Part shown: one piece after another, positions 8,318-17,184 of the stretch
Layout of the letters: each line of letters begins with the position of its first letter
Position numbering within the stretch: the stretch's first letter is position 1
Assembly (NCBI GenBank): GCA_900544135.1
Contig: UQTU01000014.1
Span: forward strand, 1 to 64,000
Reading direction: 5' to 3'
Length of the DNA: 64,000 nt
From: an uncultured Collinsella sp.
GTDB taxonomy: Bacteria > Actinomycetota > Coriobacteriia > Coriobacteriales > Coriobacteriaceae
Notes under the pieces: model-generated
The model's input: only the letters and a program-made list of their open reading frames with translations
Databases searched by the model: none
What the model was told of the DNA's origin: nothing
Program-made: the position numbers and the translations under genes

Positions 8318-11300
8318 CTAGTCCTCCTTCTTCAGCGTGCCGTTTTTCCAAACATTCTTGGCACGCGAGCCACCATCGAGCCATTTGTCATTCGCGCGCG
8401 TGTTGACGCACGTCACCACGGTGTCGCCCGCACTCGAGGCAGACGAGATGATGAGCTCGGCAGATTTGCCGGGCGCCTTGCCCGGCGTACTCAGTTCACC
8501 CTCGTAGCGCCATGCCCAAGCCGTGTCTTCCTCGACGGTATAGGTGCCCGCCGGAGCAGCAAATTGCACGCTGCCGACATACCAGACCTCACCGTTTTCG
8601 TCGCGCTGCTCGCTAACTTTCACCTCGACCATGCGCGTCTCGGCAGGAGAACCCTCCGACGCCTTTCGCGTTACCTTAAAGCGGAACGTTTGCCCCATTG
8701 CGCTGGCGTCGGTAGTCTTTTTAACGATCGTCAGCGCATGATTCTGGGTAAATTTGAACACGGCATTACCGGGACCTTGCTCGCCTTCGCCTGTCTTCTT
8801 GGACTCCAGGCGGTTGACCAGGTCGAACGAGCCGCCACCCGAACCCAGACTGTAGAGCGAGACAAACTTGCCGTTCACAGGCTTTTCCGCCGCAGAAACG
8901 CCCCCTGCACCAGGGCCGTAGCTTGCCTGCGTTACCGTAACAGTCAGTTGCGTCCCCATAAACGGCTTGGCAAAGCAGACCTTAAACGGCGCATTGTCGG
9001 CACTGTCACCGACGGTGTTGGCCGCGGCGGGATCGAGCAGCCACTTAAGCTGCGCGGTCATAGTTACGGGGCTCGCGGGATCAGACGTATCGTTGGCAAC
9101 CACGCGATACGTCACAGGATACAGGTCCATGTCACCCTTGACTGGCTCGCCCTTGAACTCATCCCAAGACTTTGCAGTGCCATCGGCACCCACATATCGC
9201 CACTCCAAGAAGAGCTCGCGCTTATCGCCATTGGCAGCAGCCTGTTCATCGAGCAGCGCGACGATCTTGGAGTGGGCGTCCGGATCGTACGCCACGGATT
9301 TTTGCTCCATCACAGGGTTGCCGCTCTCGTCCATTTTGGGAACATCGACCGTGTAGACAAAGCCAGGCTTACCGTCCTGCGCGCGCTCGTCGCCCGAGTC
9401 GACCGTCGCCGTAAAGATGACCGCCCCGTCGACGCTGTGATAGCGCACCTTATACGGCGTGACCTTGTACACCGCGGTATACGTCGCGCCCTTAAAGGGT
9501 TCACTACCCTCGAGGGGATACTTATCGTCTTCGGTCATCAGAGTGTATTTACTATCGGATTCATAGTCACGCGACCAGCCGACAAAGTCGTACTTGGTGC
9601 CATCCTTGCCGACAACCTCAGCTGCAGCTCTTACTTCCAGCGAAATTTGATCGCCAGAGTCGGTGCGCGAAAGAGAACGCACGGAATCGGGGTTATCCAG
9701 ATTGGCATCGATATTCGATTGGACAATTACCGCGCTGGCACGGTAGACCGGGTACAGCTCCATGGGGGCGTTAACCACAGTGTTTGTATTCACCATGGGG
9801 AGGCCGTCCGACCAAACGACATAACCGTTGCCGGATGCCGGTTTAGTTTCCGTCCAGCCTACGAAGGCATTGTATGCGTTCGTTGCAGCATCGATGTCGC
9901 CAACGTTATACGTCGGCAGCGGCATGCCATCCTTAAGGCTGCCGAGCGTATTGCCCTCCTGCGCGAGCTTGCCATCGATATCGGTGTCGTTCAGGTGATA
10001 CACCACCGCAATGGGCGTGTAGTAGGCCACAAACGTATAGGGTTTACCCGGCTCCACGGTATAGGAATAGGTATTGCCGCCTTCGCCCGTCGGATCGAGC
10101 TTCTTTACCGTTCCGTCGGGAAGCTCGATCTCGAGCTTCTTAAGCTGATAGGCGCCACCAGTACCGTCGGCATACACCGTCGTCGTAATGTCGGGGCTCA
10201 CCGTAGCCACCACGTCACCGTTCTGCTGGGGATCAAGTTTGGGCGTAATGTCGAATCGCGGAACATTGATGCCCGGCGTTCCATCAAAGCCCTTGCGGTG
10301 CAGGTTGGTGGTGTAGTTAACGTTATACTTTACGTATACGGGATAGGCATCCTGCCACTGGGTAACCTTGGACGCGTCGGTCGCCAAGTATGGCGTCGCT
10401 TTCTCCGGGTCACTCGTCACATAGGGGTCGCCAGTAACGTCATAGATATATTTCCAGACGGCAGAATCCTTCTGGACCTCGGCGGTCGAAATCCAGCCCA
10501 GGAACTTATAACCCGGCACCGCCATCTCCGCATCGGTCGGAGAAGACTCAAGGGTCAAGGGGCTTTCATAAGAACCAGTTAGCCCGTCCTGCGGCTTTCC
10601 TTTTGCCTCAACCGAGGTGTTCACATGCGGGTAGTAATACGTGAACGTCGGATCCGCCCCGTTCACCTTGGTCTGCAGCAAGTTACTCTCATAGCGCCGC
10701 GTGGCAGTCCTCACGACATTATCGCCCTTGTTGTAGAAATTAACGTCCGTGGTAATCATCGCGCGAACGTAGTACTTCTTATCTGTACGCACCATGCTCT
10801 CGATGGGATTTTTCACATATGTCCAATATTCACCATCGCGCTCAAGCGTCCAGAAATTCAGGCGATAGCGATCATTCACCGGTTTGACCGTTACGTTCAG
10901 CGAAGCCGAAGTCCAAGTATCGCTTAGCGTTGCAGCGCCTGGAAAATCGGTATCGGCATAGAGGTTTTTTAGAGTATCGGCTCCCGTATCGTTTTTAACG
11001 TTGTGCGAGTACGCGTTAAGGGGACTCACGACAAGGGTTTCCTTCGTGAAGCGCGTGCCACACGTTTCATAACTATCCTTTATACCGTGGTCAACATGCT
11101 CCGGGCCCCAGTGGACGACGTTTTCACGCACGAAGGTACTACCGACGTTTTCCTCAAAGGGCGTTTGATAGCGATTCCAAACGGAACAAAGTAGCTTGCT
11201 GTCCGTAAACCCATGGTTGGTATAAGCCCGAACGTAATAATCCACGCGGTACTCAAAGCGGGCGATGTAGGTATGCGGCGCGGTTAAATCGACATCGGCG

Positions 11301-13780
11301 GGGAGCGTATAGCTGGGATCGCGGCTTACGCGCACCTCGAGCGGGGCATCCTCGGTTCCCTTGTTTTCATACCAACCCAAGAAGCGATAGCCGTCGGGCA
11401 GGGTGCCGTCCTTGGATATAGCATTGCCGGATACATCGAGAACCTGCACGGTATACGCGCTTGTGCCATCTTCTGCAGTCCCAACCTTAACGTAAGTTTT
11501 GCCCACGCCTTCGCGCTTAGTTTTATCATCCGGGTCGTGGCCTTCAAACTCCGTCAGGATGTTCGACACGTAGTCGCTGTACACGGGATAGAAATCGGTA
11601 GGCCCGACCACGGTGATCTCGCTACCCGCAGGATAGAATGCTCCCTTGGTTTTCAGATCAGCCAGCTGAGTAGAGGTGATGGCGGCATAGGCACCGTTCT
11701 TCCCGGCCTCGTTGCTAGGCTGCGAGGTCCAGCCGATAAACGTTGCGCTGTCGGAAAGCCCCTCGCGGTCTGCAGGAGCCGCAGGCGTCACATCCACACC
11801 GTAGCGATACCAATCAACTGACTTGTTGTGCGCATCACCGGTTTTCCAATCAAGCGTCTCACCCTTAGCGTTATAGAACAGCACCTGCGCCTCGTATGAA
11901 GCGATAAAGAGGTCGTTACCCTTGAAGCCCTCACTCTCGGCATGATCCTTGCCGTTGTCGGCAGTGTAGATAGACGTCGCCTCGTGCTTCGTGTTGTCCT
12001 GAACGCGCTTGCCATCCTTCACCGCAGCGTCATCGGTCTTGCCGTCAAACCAGCTGTTGTCTTGTCCAATTCGATTCACACGCACATCGGGCTCACGGAA
12101 CCAGCCCATGAAGCGATAACCGCCGTTGGCATCGGTCAAGCCCTTGGGCTTTGCGGAGGTGTCCTGCCTAAACGTCACCGATGTATCGCCCTGGGCCAAG
12201 CCTTGAGCCGTTCCCGCAAGCACGGCACTCACGGCAAAGGCGTACGGATCCGTGGTCGCTTGATTAATACCAAGTTTGGTTGCCTCGATGGTCGCGGTAC
12301 CCGCACCGGGAAAATCGATCGTCGCCTTAACGCTCTGGCCATGCACAGGAATATTCAGCTTGTAATCCATCGCCCACTCATTGAAGTGCGAGCCACCCAA
12401 GGCCCCGTTGTTAGCAGTCGAGCGCTTGGTGCCGGCACAAAAGTCGTAGTCGTGCTCTTCCCACAGCTCGCGCGTGGTGTAGCGCTCGTCATCCCATGGA
12501 CCATAGCCATCACCCTTGGTGGTGCCATCGCCGCCAAACGAGGGGATTTTCTTTTTGGCAGGGTTGCCCTGGCTGTTGCCAGAAAGGCTCACGCTCGGCT
12601 TAAAGTAGCACTCGGTGACCGTGGCATCATCCTTGTTGGCACGCGCGGCAATGCCGCCCAGGTTCACATCGTTTTGAATGATGGGGATCACGGCGATGGG
12701 ATTGTACTGACGCGAGCTCAAGTCACCCGCAAAATGGCTTCGAACGAGCTCGTTGCCCTTTTCGGTTAGAATACGACCCGCCAAGCCACCCGTCCACGCG
12801 CGCGTCACGGCGACGACGCCCACGTACGACGCGGCATAGCTGTAGCACTGCGCCGTCGAGAAGCAGTCGATAATCTTGGCCTCGCCCGCCATGCAGCCCA
12901 CAAAACCCGAGGCGTACACGTTGTTGCCGCCCAGGGCGCCAATGGCCACGTCGTACTTATTGGTGACGTCGGTCATGCCCTTCTCGGCAATCGAGCCGTC
13001 GTCCTTACGCGTCGGCGTCACGCGACAGTACTCGATAGTCGAGTTCTTAACGTAGCCGGCAAACGCCGCCATATACAGACCCTCACCGCCGAGCGCCTGC
13101 ACGCCCGAGGTCGTATTGTTGACGGCACGGCCGCCACGGACCTCGCAGTTGTAGAGGGTGCAGCCGTCGAGCTCGCCGGCGATGAGACCGCCCTCAAAGC
13201 CTGCGTTGGTAATGAGGTTGAGAGCATTGTTGGCGCAGGTCACGTGCAGCGTGCTCTCCATGACCATAACGTTTTCGAAGCGCGTTTTGACGGCCTTGCC
13301 CACGATAATGCCACCGCGGAAGTCCGCCCACACGTTGGCGTCCTTGACCAGGAAGTTTTTGATGGTGGCACCGTTGGTCTCGGCAAAAAATCCCGTATCG
13401 CGCTCGGGGTCAAAAGCGTCTTTATCGTAGCTCAGGCCCTCAACGGTGTGGTTTTGACCATCGAACACGCCCTTAAACGGATGCTCCTTGTTGCCAAACG
13501 ACAGATGCTTAACGGTGTGCGAGACAATGGTCTTCATGTCGTCATCATTAAGCACGATATCGTTATCGAGATAAACGCGCCAGCCGGACGTATCGCGCTC
13601 ACGCGAAAGCGCCACGTACACCAAAAAGTCGTTCGCGTTTTTGATGTGGTATTCGTTTGTGTTCTCGGGCACGTCCTCGGCATGCACCACCGTTGGCAGC
13701 GCCATAACGCAGCAAAGGGCAATCGCCGCGACGGCAACTAGCCTGCTAAGCACGCCCCGGTTCATGTTCTTGATCTTCAT
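8318..13780 (-). CDS. Giant secreted InlB-repeat/GLUG-like surface protein
   Basis: 1820 residues. The signal peptide ends near residue 34 (VVHA/ED). Residues about 45-450 form a GLUG-like beta-helix region (FKGVFDGQNHTVEGLSYD, FFAETNGATIKNFLVKDANV, YVKNSTIEYCRV). Residues about 490-1600 hold repeated InlB B-type modules marked by GYRFMGW, TFIGWTSQPSNEAG, GYRFLGWYENKG, GYKFLGWISTAE and FVGWTETKPASG, separated by YPVYSDY/YPVYRASA-like strands. Residues about 1620-1790 resemble a Cna-B-like domain (ALTIVKKTTDASAMGQTFRFKVT, GTYTVEEDTAWAWRY). The C terminus has no sortase motif or membrane anchor, so it must be held by partners or released. It is the core of the operon, and an adhesin role is inferred. 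ATG follows the upstream stop by three bases. Confidence 0.8.
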   Translation of the reverse strand: MKIKNMNRGVLSRLVAVAAIALCCVMALPTVVHAEDVPENTNEYHIKNANDFLVYVALSRERDTSGWRVYLDNDIVLNDDDMKTIVSHTVKHLSFGNKEHPFKGVFDGQNHTVEGLSYDKDAFDPERDTGFFAETNGATIKNFLVKDANVWADFRGGIIVGKAVKTRFENVMVMESTLHVTCANNALNLITNAGFEGGLIAGELDGCTLYNCEVRGGRAVNNTTSGVQALGGEGLYMAAFAGYVKNSTIEYCRVTPTRKDDGSIAEKGMTDVTNKYDVAIGALGGNNVYASGFVGCMAGEAKIIDCFSTAQCYSYAASYVGVVAVTRAWTGGLAGRILTEKGNELVRSHFAGDLSSRQYNPIAVIPIIQNDVNLGGIAARANKDDATVTECYFKPSVSLSGNSQGNPAKKKIPSFGGDGTTKGDGYGPWDDERYTTRELWEEHDYDFCAGTKRSTANNGALGGSHFNEWAMDYKLNIPVHGQSVKATIDFPGAGTATIEATKLGINQATTDPYAFAVSAVLAGTAQGLAQGDTSVTFRQDTSAKPKGLTDANGGYRFMGWFREPDVRVNRIGQDNSWFDGKTDDAAVKDGKRVQDNTKHEATSIYTADNGKDHAESEGFKGNDLFIASYEAQVLFYNAKGETLDWKTGDAHNKSVDWYRYGVDVTPAAPADREGLSDSATFIGWTSQPSNEAGKNGAYAAITSTQLADLKTKGAFYPAGSEITVVGPTDFYPVYSDYVSNILTEFEGHDPDDKTKREGVGKTYVKVGTAEDGTSAYTVQVLDVSGNAISKDGTLPDGYRFLGWYENKGTEDAPLEVRVSRDPSYTLPADVDLTAPHTYIARFEYRVDYYVRAYTNHGFTDSKLLCSVWNRYQTPFEENVGSTFVRENVVHWGPEHVDHGIKDSYETCGTRFTKETLVVSPLNAYSHNVKNDTGADTLKNLYADTDFPGAATLSDTWTSASLNVTVKPVNDRYRLNFWTLERDGEYWTYVKNPIESMVRTDKKYYVRAMITTDVNFYNKGDNVVRTATRRYESNLLQTKVNGADPTFTYYYPHVNTSVEAKGKPQDGLTGSYESPLTLESSPTDAEMAVPGYKFLGWISTAEVQKDSAVWKYIYDVTGDPYVTSDPEKATPYLATDASKVTQWQDAYPVYVKYNVNYTTNLHRKGFDGTPGINVPRFDITPKLDPQQNGDVVATVSPDITTTVYADGTGGAYQLKKLEIELPDGTVKKLDPTGEGGNTYSYTVEPGKPYTFVAYYTPIAVVYHLNDTDIDGKLAQEGNTLGSLKDGMPLPTYNVGDIDAATNAYNAFVGWTETKPASGNGYVVWSDGLPMVNTNTVVNAPMELYPVYRASAVIVQSNIDANLDNPDSVRSLSRTDSGDQISLEVRAAAEVVGKDGTKYDFVGWSRDYESDSKYTLMTEDDKYPLEGSEPFKGATYTAVYKVTPYKVRYHSVDGAVIFTATVDSGDERAQDGKPGFVYTVDVPKMDESGNPVMEQKSVAYDPDAHSKIVALLDEQAAANGDKRELFLEWRYVGADGTAKSWDEFKGEPVKGDMDLYPVTYRVVANDTSDPASPVTMTAQLKWLLDPAAANTVGDSADNAPFKVCFAKPFMGTQLTVTVTQASYGPGAGGVSAAEKPVNGKFVSLYSLGSGGGSFDLVNRLESKKTGEGEQGPGNAVFKFTQNHALTIVKKTTDASAMGQTFRFKVTRKASEGSPAETRMVEVKVSEQRDENGEVWYVGSVQFAAPAGTYTVEEDTAWAWRYEGELSTPGKAPGKSAELIISSASSAGDTVVTCVNTRANDKWLDGGSRAKNVWKNGTLKKED

Positions 13781-13783
13781 AGG

Positions 13784-14431
13784 CTAGTTCGCCTCCGGCC
13801 AGCCCGCGACGTCAAGCACGTCGAGGACGGTATCGCTTGCCTGCTGGTTTTTGGCCTGCACGGCCTGAACATCGATATCGAGCCTGAATGAGCCGCCGCG
13901 CGCGGCATCGTGGTAGTCGCCCACAAAGCGCAGCGAGTCCATGAGGCTTTCCGTCATGGCGCCGGGGTCGAGCGTGCCGCCACGCCCGGCCAATCCGCGG
14001 TAGTAGTACCACCCATCGCCGCCATCGATCCACGGGGACCCCTCGCCCGCGTTCACATGAAACGCAACGCTGCCCGAAGCATCCGCGCTCGAACCGTCGG
14101 GCGCCACCGACGTCATGCGCAGACGCGCGCGAACGTACTCAGGCTGCGTTCCAGCGTTCTCCACGCGCACAATGCGGCTGATATCAGAGCCACTGGCCTT
14201 GGTGTCGGGATAGTCCCCGTGCTCGTTGGGCTCAAACGGAATCTCCTCGCCCTGTTCGTTGAGGGTGTATTCGCAGACTCGTACCTTCACGCTGCCAAAC
14301 GATAGAACGTTGTTCACCGGAACCATATCAACGGTAAAAGCCAGCGTGCCGCACAGGCACGCCAGGGCCAACAGCGCCATCGCGGCAAGCGCCAAGGTGC
14401 GTTTCTGATTGTCGGAAAGATTGTTGAGCAT
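13784..14431 (-). CDS. SipW-dependent TasA-like surface subunit
   Basis: 215 residues from the ATG at 14431; an upstream TTG at 14443 is possible, and neither has a strong ribosome site. The N terminus KRTLALAAMALLALACLCGTLAFTV resembles a SipW-type signal. The mature part has VLSFGSVKVRV, IVRVENAGTQPEYVRARLRM, GGDGWYYYRGLAGRGGTLDPG and LDIDVQAVQAKNQQ, close in layout to the 7747-8316 product. The lack of a strong Shine-Dalgarno plus a strong hairpin just upstream suggests lower expression than the first subunit. Confidence 0.75.
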   Translation of the reverse strand: MLNNLSDNQKRTLALAAMALLALACLCGTLAFTVDMVPVNNVLSFGSVKVRVCEYTLNEQGEEIPFEPNEHGDYPDTKASGSDISRIVRVENAGTQPEYVRARLRMTSVAPDGSSADASGSVAFHVNAGEGSPWIDGGDGWYYYRGLAGRGGTLDPGAMTESLMDSLRFVGDYHDAARGGSFRLDIDVQAVQAKNQQASDTVLDVLDVAGWPEAN

Positions 14432-14460
14432 TACGTTCGCCAATCGTCGGATACAGGGGG

Positions 14461-14505
14461 CGAGACCCCGGTCCGAATATAGGGGTGGGGCGGACCGGGG
14501 TCTCG
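14461..14505 (-). terminator. Intra-operon GC hairpin (attenuating or processing)
   Basis: CGAGACCCCGGTCCG and CGGACCGGGGTCTCG are perfect 15-bp inverted arms around a 15-base loop, lying between the first and second subunit genes of the SipW operon. No U-run follows on the minus strand, so it may stabilise the upstream mRNA or partially terminate rather than fully stop transcription. Confidence 0.6.
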
Positions 14506-14520
14506 ACGGAGGGGGTGGGA

Positions 14521-15252
14521 TTACTTCAGGTGGTTGCTCGGGTCGTTAACCCAAGCCTTGGCCTGCTTGATGGCGTTCTGGGCATCACCCTGGTCAGCGC
14601 CGAAGATGTAGCAGGAGACCGTCATAGCGGGATTGGTGACGACATCCGTGCTGTTCATGGCAGCCGGGATATGCACGGTGCTGAACAGCTCACCGGTGTA
14701 AGCAGCCTTTGCCTCGGTAGTCTCAGTCTTTTGAGTTGGAGCAAGCTTGGCAGGGGTGTCGGTGTTACCAGCGGTATACATGAACAGACCGCTCACGTAC
14801 TTGCCATCGGCGTTTGTAGTCACCTGATCAACGGCAACCGGCTTCCAGTTAGCGTTAAGCTCGAAGTACGGGGTCTTGGCAAGCGCGTCAGTGGCGTCTG
14901 TCTTCACAATGGCGTTCTTCACATAGATGAACACATAGGAGCTATCGGAATCCTTGCCGATGCCGACGTTGGGGTTCTTATTGATGTCGGTGTCGGGAAT
15001 CATCTTGGAGTCCTTCACCCACTTGGTCTCAAACAGATAACCATCCACTGAGGGGTCCGTGGGATCAGTGCCGGGCTTGTCCGGATGATCGGGGTCGGGC
15101 TTCACTTCGGGCTTGCCGATGCTGCCAACCGTGAACTCATTCGTCACCTGATCGGTTGCCTGCAGCCATGCCCAGGTGCCCACGCCGGCGGCCAGCACCA
15201 GCAGCAGCAAGGCGGCAACGATGCCGTAGCGCTTTTTCTTCTTGTTTTCCAT
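14521..15252 (-). CDS. Major TasA-like subunit with SipW-type signal peptide
   Basis: 243 residues. KKKKRYGIVAALLLLVLAAGVGTWAWLQATDQVTNEFTVG is a textbook SipW-dependent signal with GTWAWL at the cleavage end and NEFTVG as the first mature strand. A proline/aspartate-rich linker (PDPDHPDKPGTDPTDP) precedes a beta-rich domain (SSYVFIYVKNAIVK, GLFMYTAGNTDTPAKLAPTQKT, STVHIPAAMN). It is the first structural gene after the peptidase, with a good AGGAAGAG site before the ATG at 15252. A long hairpin directly after its stop could protect its message, which would suit a major subunit. Confidence 0.8.
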   Translation of the reverse strand: MENKKKKRYGIVAALLLLVLAAGVGTWAWLQATDQVTNEFTVGSIGKPEVKPDPDHPDKPGTDPTDPSVDGYLFETKWVKDSKMIPDTDINKNPNVGIGKDSDSSYVFIYVKNAIVKTDATDALAKTPYFELNANWKPVAVDQVTTNADGKYVSGLFMYTAGNTDTPAKLAPTQKTETTEAKAAYTGELFSTVHIPAAMNSTDVVTNPAMTVSCYIFGADQGDAQNAIKQAKAWVNDPSNHLK

Positions 15253-15323
15253 AGTTCTCTTCCTTTCGAGAATCGTCTTCCCCGGCAACGGCCTTTACCG
15301 CCGCCGACACCTCTCCCCTGCCG

Positions 15324-15881
15324 CTATGAACGCCGCTCCCTCGCATGCGCGCGGGCATGCTTGCCCGCAGGCTCGTCGGGAACCATCCGATCGAGCACTA
15401 TCGACGCCGCGACCAGCAGCGCCAGAACGGCCACCACAACAAGCAAACCGGGCATCGTCGTGCAATATGCGTTAACGAAGCCCAGGTAAGGGACACAAAA
15501 AGAAACGACGCCGATCACGCGTGAAAAAGGCGTCTGCTCGGCGTCGTGCATGATGGTTCCATCTGCATTTTTGTTTGCGATTCCCTGCGTGCTGATCGTC
15601 TGCGCCACAGGGTCGACCTCGTACACCTGGTGGGTCACCACGGCGCCGTCCGATCGGTAAAAAGTTGCATTGTCGCCCATGGCAATATCCGTTGGATCAA
15701 CCTGGTGAACAAACACCATGGAGCCGACGGGGAGCTCGGGTTCCATAGAGCCCGAAAGCACTGCAAAAGGCGTGTATCCAAATGCGCGGGGAGCAAAAGA
15801 AACAACGGCAAGGGCTATGACAAGCGCAAGCGCCAGACTGCTAAGAAGTGCAATAAAACGTTTGACTCCGCGCGCCGCCAT
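15324..15881 (-). CDS. sipW: SipW-type (ER-like) signal peptidase I
   Basis: 185 residues with an N-terminal membrane segment and a second near residues 140-165. The catalytic Ser lies in VLSGSMEPELPVGSMVFV. The second box, GAVVTHQVYEV, has His where typical bacterial signal peptidases have Lys, which defines the ER/archaeal SipW class. These enzymes mature TasA-like fibre proteins, which fits the three SipW-type signal peptides downstream. It is the first gene of the operon. The start has only a weak ribosome site, so expression may be low. The C-terminal tail is basic. Confidence 0.9.
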   Translation of the reverse strand: MAARGVKRFIALLSSLALALVIALAVVSFAPRAFGYTPFAVLSGSMEPELPVGSMVFVHQVDPTDIAMGDNATFYRSDGAVVTHQVYEVDPVAQTISTQGIANKNADGTIMHDAEQTPFSRVIGVVSFCVPYLGFVNAYCTTMPGLLVVVAVLALLVAASIVLDRMVPDEPAGKHARAHARERRS

Positions 15882-16179
15882 AATGATTAATTCATCCCCA
15901 TCGAGGCCTTATTCGACCCCTCCAAAGGTCAGCAAGTTTCAACAGGAACCGCAAGGCGATTGAAAAGTGAGTCCGAAATAAGCCAATTTAGAATCTTTTC
16001 GTAAAAAAAACATAGCGATGTGCTACATATTTTTCAATGTTTTATCGCTAAATGCTACTTATTTTGGCGTAAGTGGTCATTTATCCCCAAATTAGTCTGT
16101 TTTATCCAATATCTGTGACTAACCCCTACACGATTCATTAATAGGGGGTTCGATATTATGCGCAACCAAAAGAATCATA

Positions 16180-16188
16180 CCCCCCCCC
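16180..16188. repeat. C9 homopolymer upstream of SipW operon
   Basis: Nine consecutive C on the plus strand (G9 in the sense of the operon), about 300 bp before the sipW start, in otherwise AT-rich DNA. Slipped-strand length changes here could alter promoter geometry. Another C9 tract interrupts a surface gene at 22829-22837. Confidence 0.7.
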
Positions 16189-16263
16189 ACATTAAAATTA
16201 ACTGCTGAATGTACCATTTATTTTTAACCCCTCTTATTGGAGTTTTATGCTGCCACATATAGC

Positions 16264-16545
16264 TCGCAGCCCATAACCCTCAGCAAGCCGTGCCCCAGAA
16301 TTCGCGTCAGGAGTGGAATGCGGTTTCCGCTTGCGGCCCCGTTGGGAAACCGCATCCCGTTTCTCGACCGAATACTGGGATGCAATTTCCACAGAGCCTC
16401 TCAACCGGAAACTGCATCCCATTCCAAAGGCAAATTCCGGGACGCAGCTTCCGCAACCCCACCCATCCGGAAATCCCATCCCACTCCGCACACATCCGGG
16501 CATAGAACAATCAGCTTACTAGGCCTTCCATCAATAAAGGGGCGC
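16264..16545. repeat. 300-bp composite repeat, copy 2
   Basis: It has the same architecture as 6577-6905: CGGAAACTGCATCCCATTCC-like segments alternating with CCGGGACGCAGCTTCC-like segments, then the tail ATCAGCTTACTAGGCCTTCC and ATCAATAAAGG. The tail is nearly identical to copy 1, and the palindromic units are more diverged. Same orientation as copy 1. Confidence 0.75.
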
Positions 16546-16556
16546 CCTCGTGTCAT

Positions 16557-16587
16557 GAAAAAGCCCCGAGAATTTCGAGGCTTTCAC
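16557..16587 (-). terminator. Terminator of the flavodoxin-like gene
   Basis: AAGCCTCG, AAATT, CTCGGGGCTT then TTTC on the minus strand, 40 bp after the stop at 16627. Confidence 0.6.
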
Positions 16588-16626
16588 ATTTGTATTGTTT
16601 TGCACGAAGGACCGCGAGCGGCGAAG

Positions 16627-17178
16627 CTACTCGCCCAGCACGGCCTTCTTTGCGGCTGCGGCCATGTTGTCCAGATCCTCCTTGGTGGGGTGATCCTTCG
16701 CGGCAACCCAGTTGTCGAGCAGCATCTTAAATCGGGCGTTTTCGGGATCTTGCTCAAGCATTGCCTCGTAGCGCTGCTTGACCGCAGGACCCATCTTGCC
16801 CTGGCACATCGCCCAGCCTACAAGCTCGGCATCATTGGCCAAATTGGAGGTCACGCGATCGATAATCTGCTGATAATAGCTCTGGTCGGCCCCAAAGCCG
16901 CAGGTGCCAAACAGGAAGACGCGCTTACCGTGCAAGGCGGAGAGCAACGCCGCGACCGAAGGCGTGCACGCGCCCTTGTCGCACCAAAAACCGACGAGCA
17001 CCGTGTCGGCCGCGCAGGCGCCCTGCGCCTCGAGCGCAACCTGATCTGCGTCCGCATCGTCGCTCAACGCCGCGGCATGGACAAACTCAACGCCCGCAGC
17101 CTGCAGAGCGCGCTTGATCGCACCCGAAACCATCCTGGTATTACCGCTCTTGCTGTTAACCACCAAAGAGCACGTCAT
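16627..17178 (-). CDS. Flavodoxin-like protein
   Basis: 183 residues. The N-terminal VVNSKSGNTRMVSGAIKRAL is the phosphate-binding loop of flavodoxins (S-x-S-G-N-T-R). VLVGFWCDKGACTPSVAALL and FLFGTCGFGADQSYYQQII cover the other FMN contacts. It is likely a cytoplasmic electron carrier or an NADPH-FMN-type reductase component. Two Cys in FWCDKGAC are noteworthy. The ATG at 17178 is preferred (GAGG ten bases upstream), and a GTG two codons earlier is possible. It is monocistronic with its own terminator. The electron partner is unknown. Confidence 0.8.
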   Translation of the reverse strand: MTCSLVVNSKSGNTRMVSGAIKRALQAAGVEFVHAAALSDDADADQVALEAQGACAADTVLVGFWCDKGACTPSVAALLSALHGKRVFLFGTCGFGADQSYYQQIIDRVTSNLANDAELVGWAMCQGKMGPAVKQRYEAMLEQDPENARFKMLLDNWVAAKDHPTKEDLDNMAAAAKKAVLGE

Positions 17179-17184
17179 AGTCAC

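Larger units (their letters stand above)
15882..16626. other. 745-bp gene-free region: AT-rich operon promoter, C9 tract, repeat copy 2, terminator
   Basis: The stretch at 15960-16260 is strikingly AT-rich compared with its surroundings and presumably holds the promoter of the SipW operon. It contains AGCGAT...ATCGCT inverted segments near 16014-16050 and a run of nine C at 16180-16188. The composite repeat copy 2 and the flavodoxin terminator follow. No coding sequence is supported. Confidence 0.6.

Noticed and set aside
8129..10582. 817-codon open frame antisense to the giant surface gene
   Set aside because: It is a GC-driven shadow: no ribosome site, no recognisable domain, Arg/His-rich composition, and the opposite strand has clear repeats and a signal peptide.
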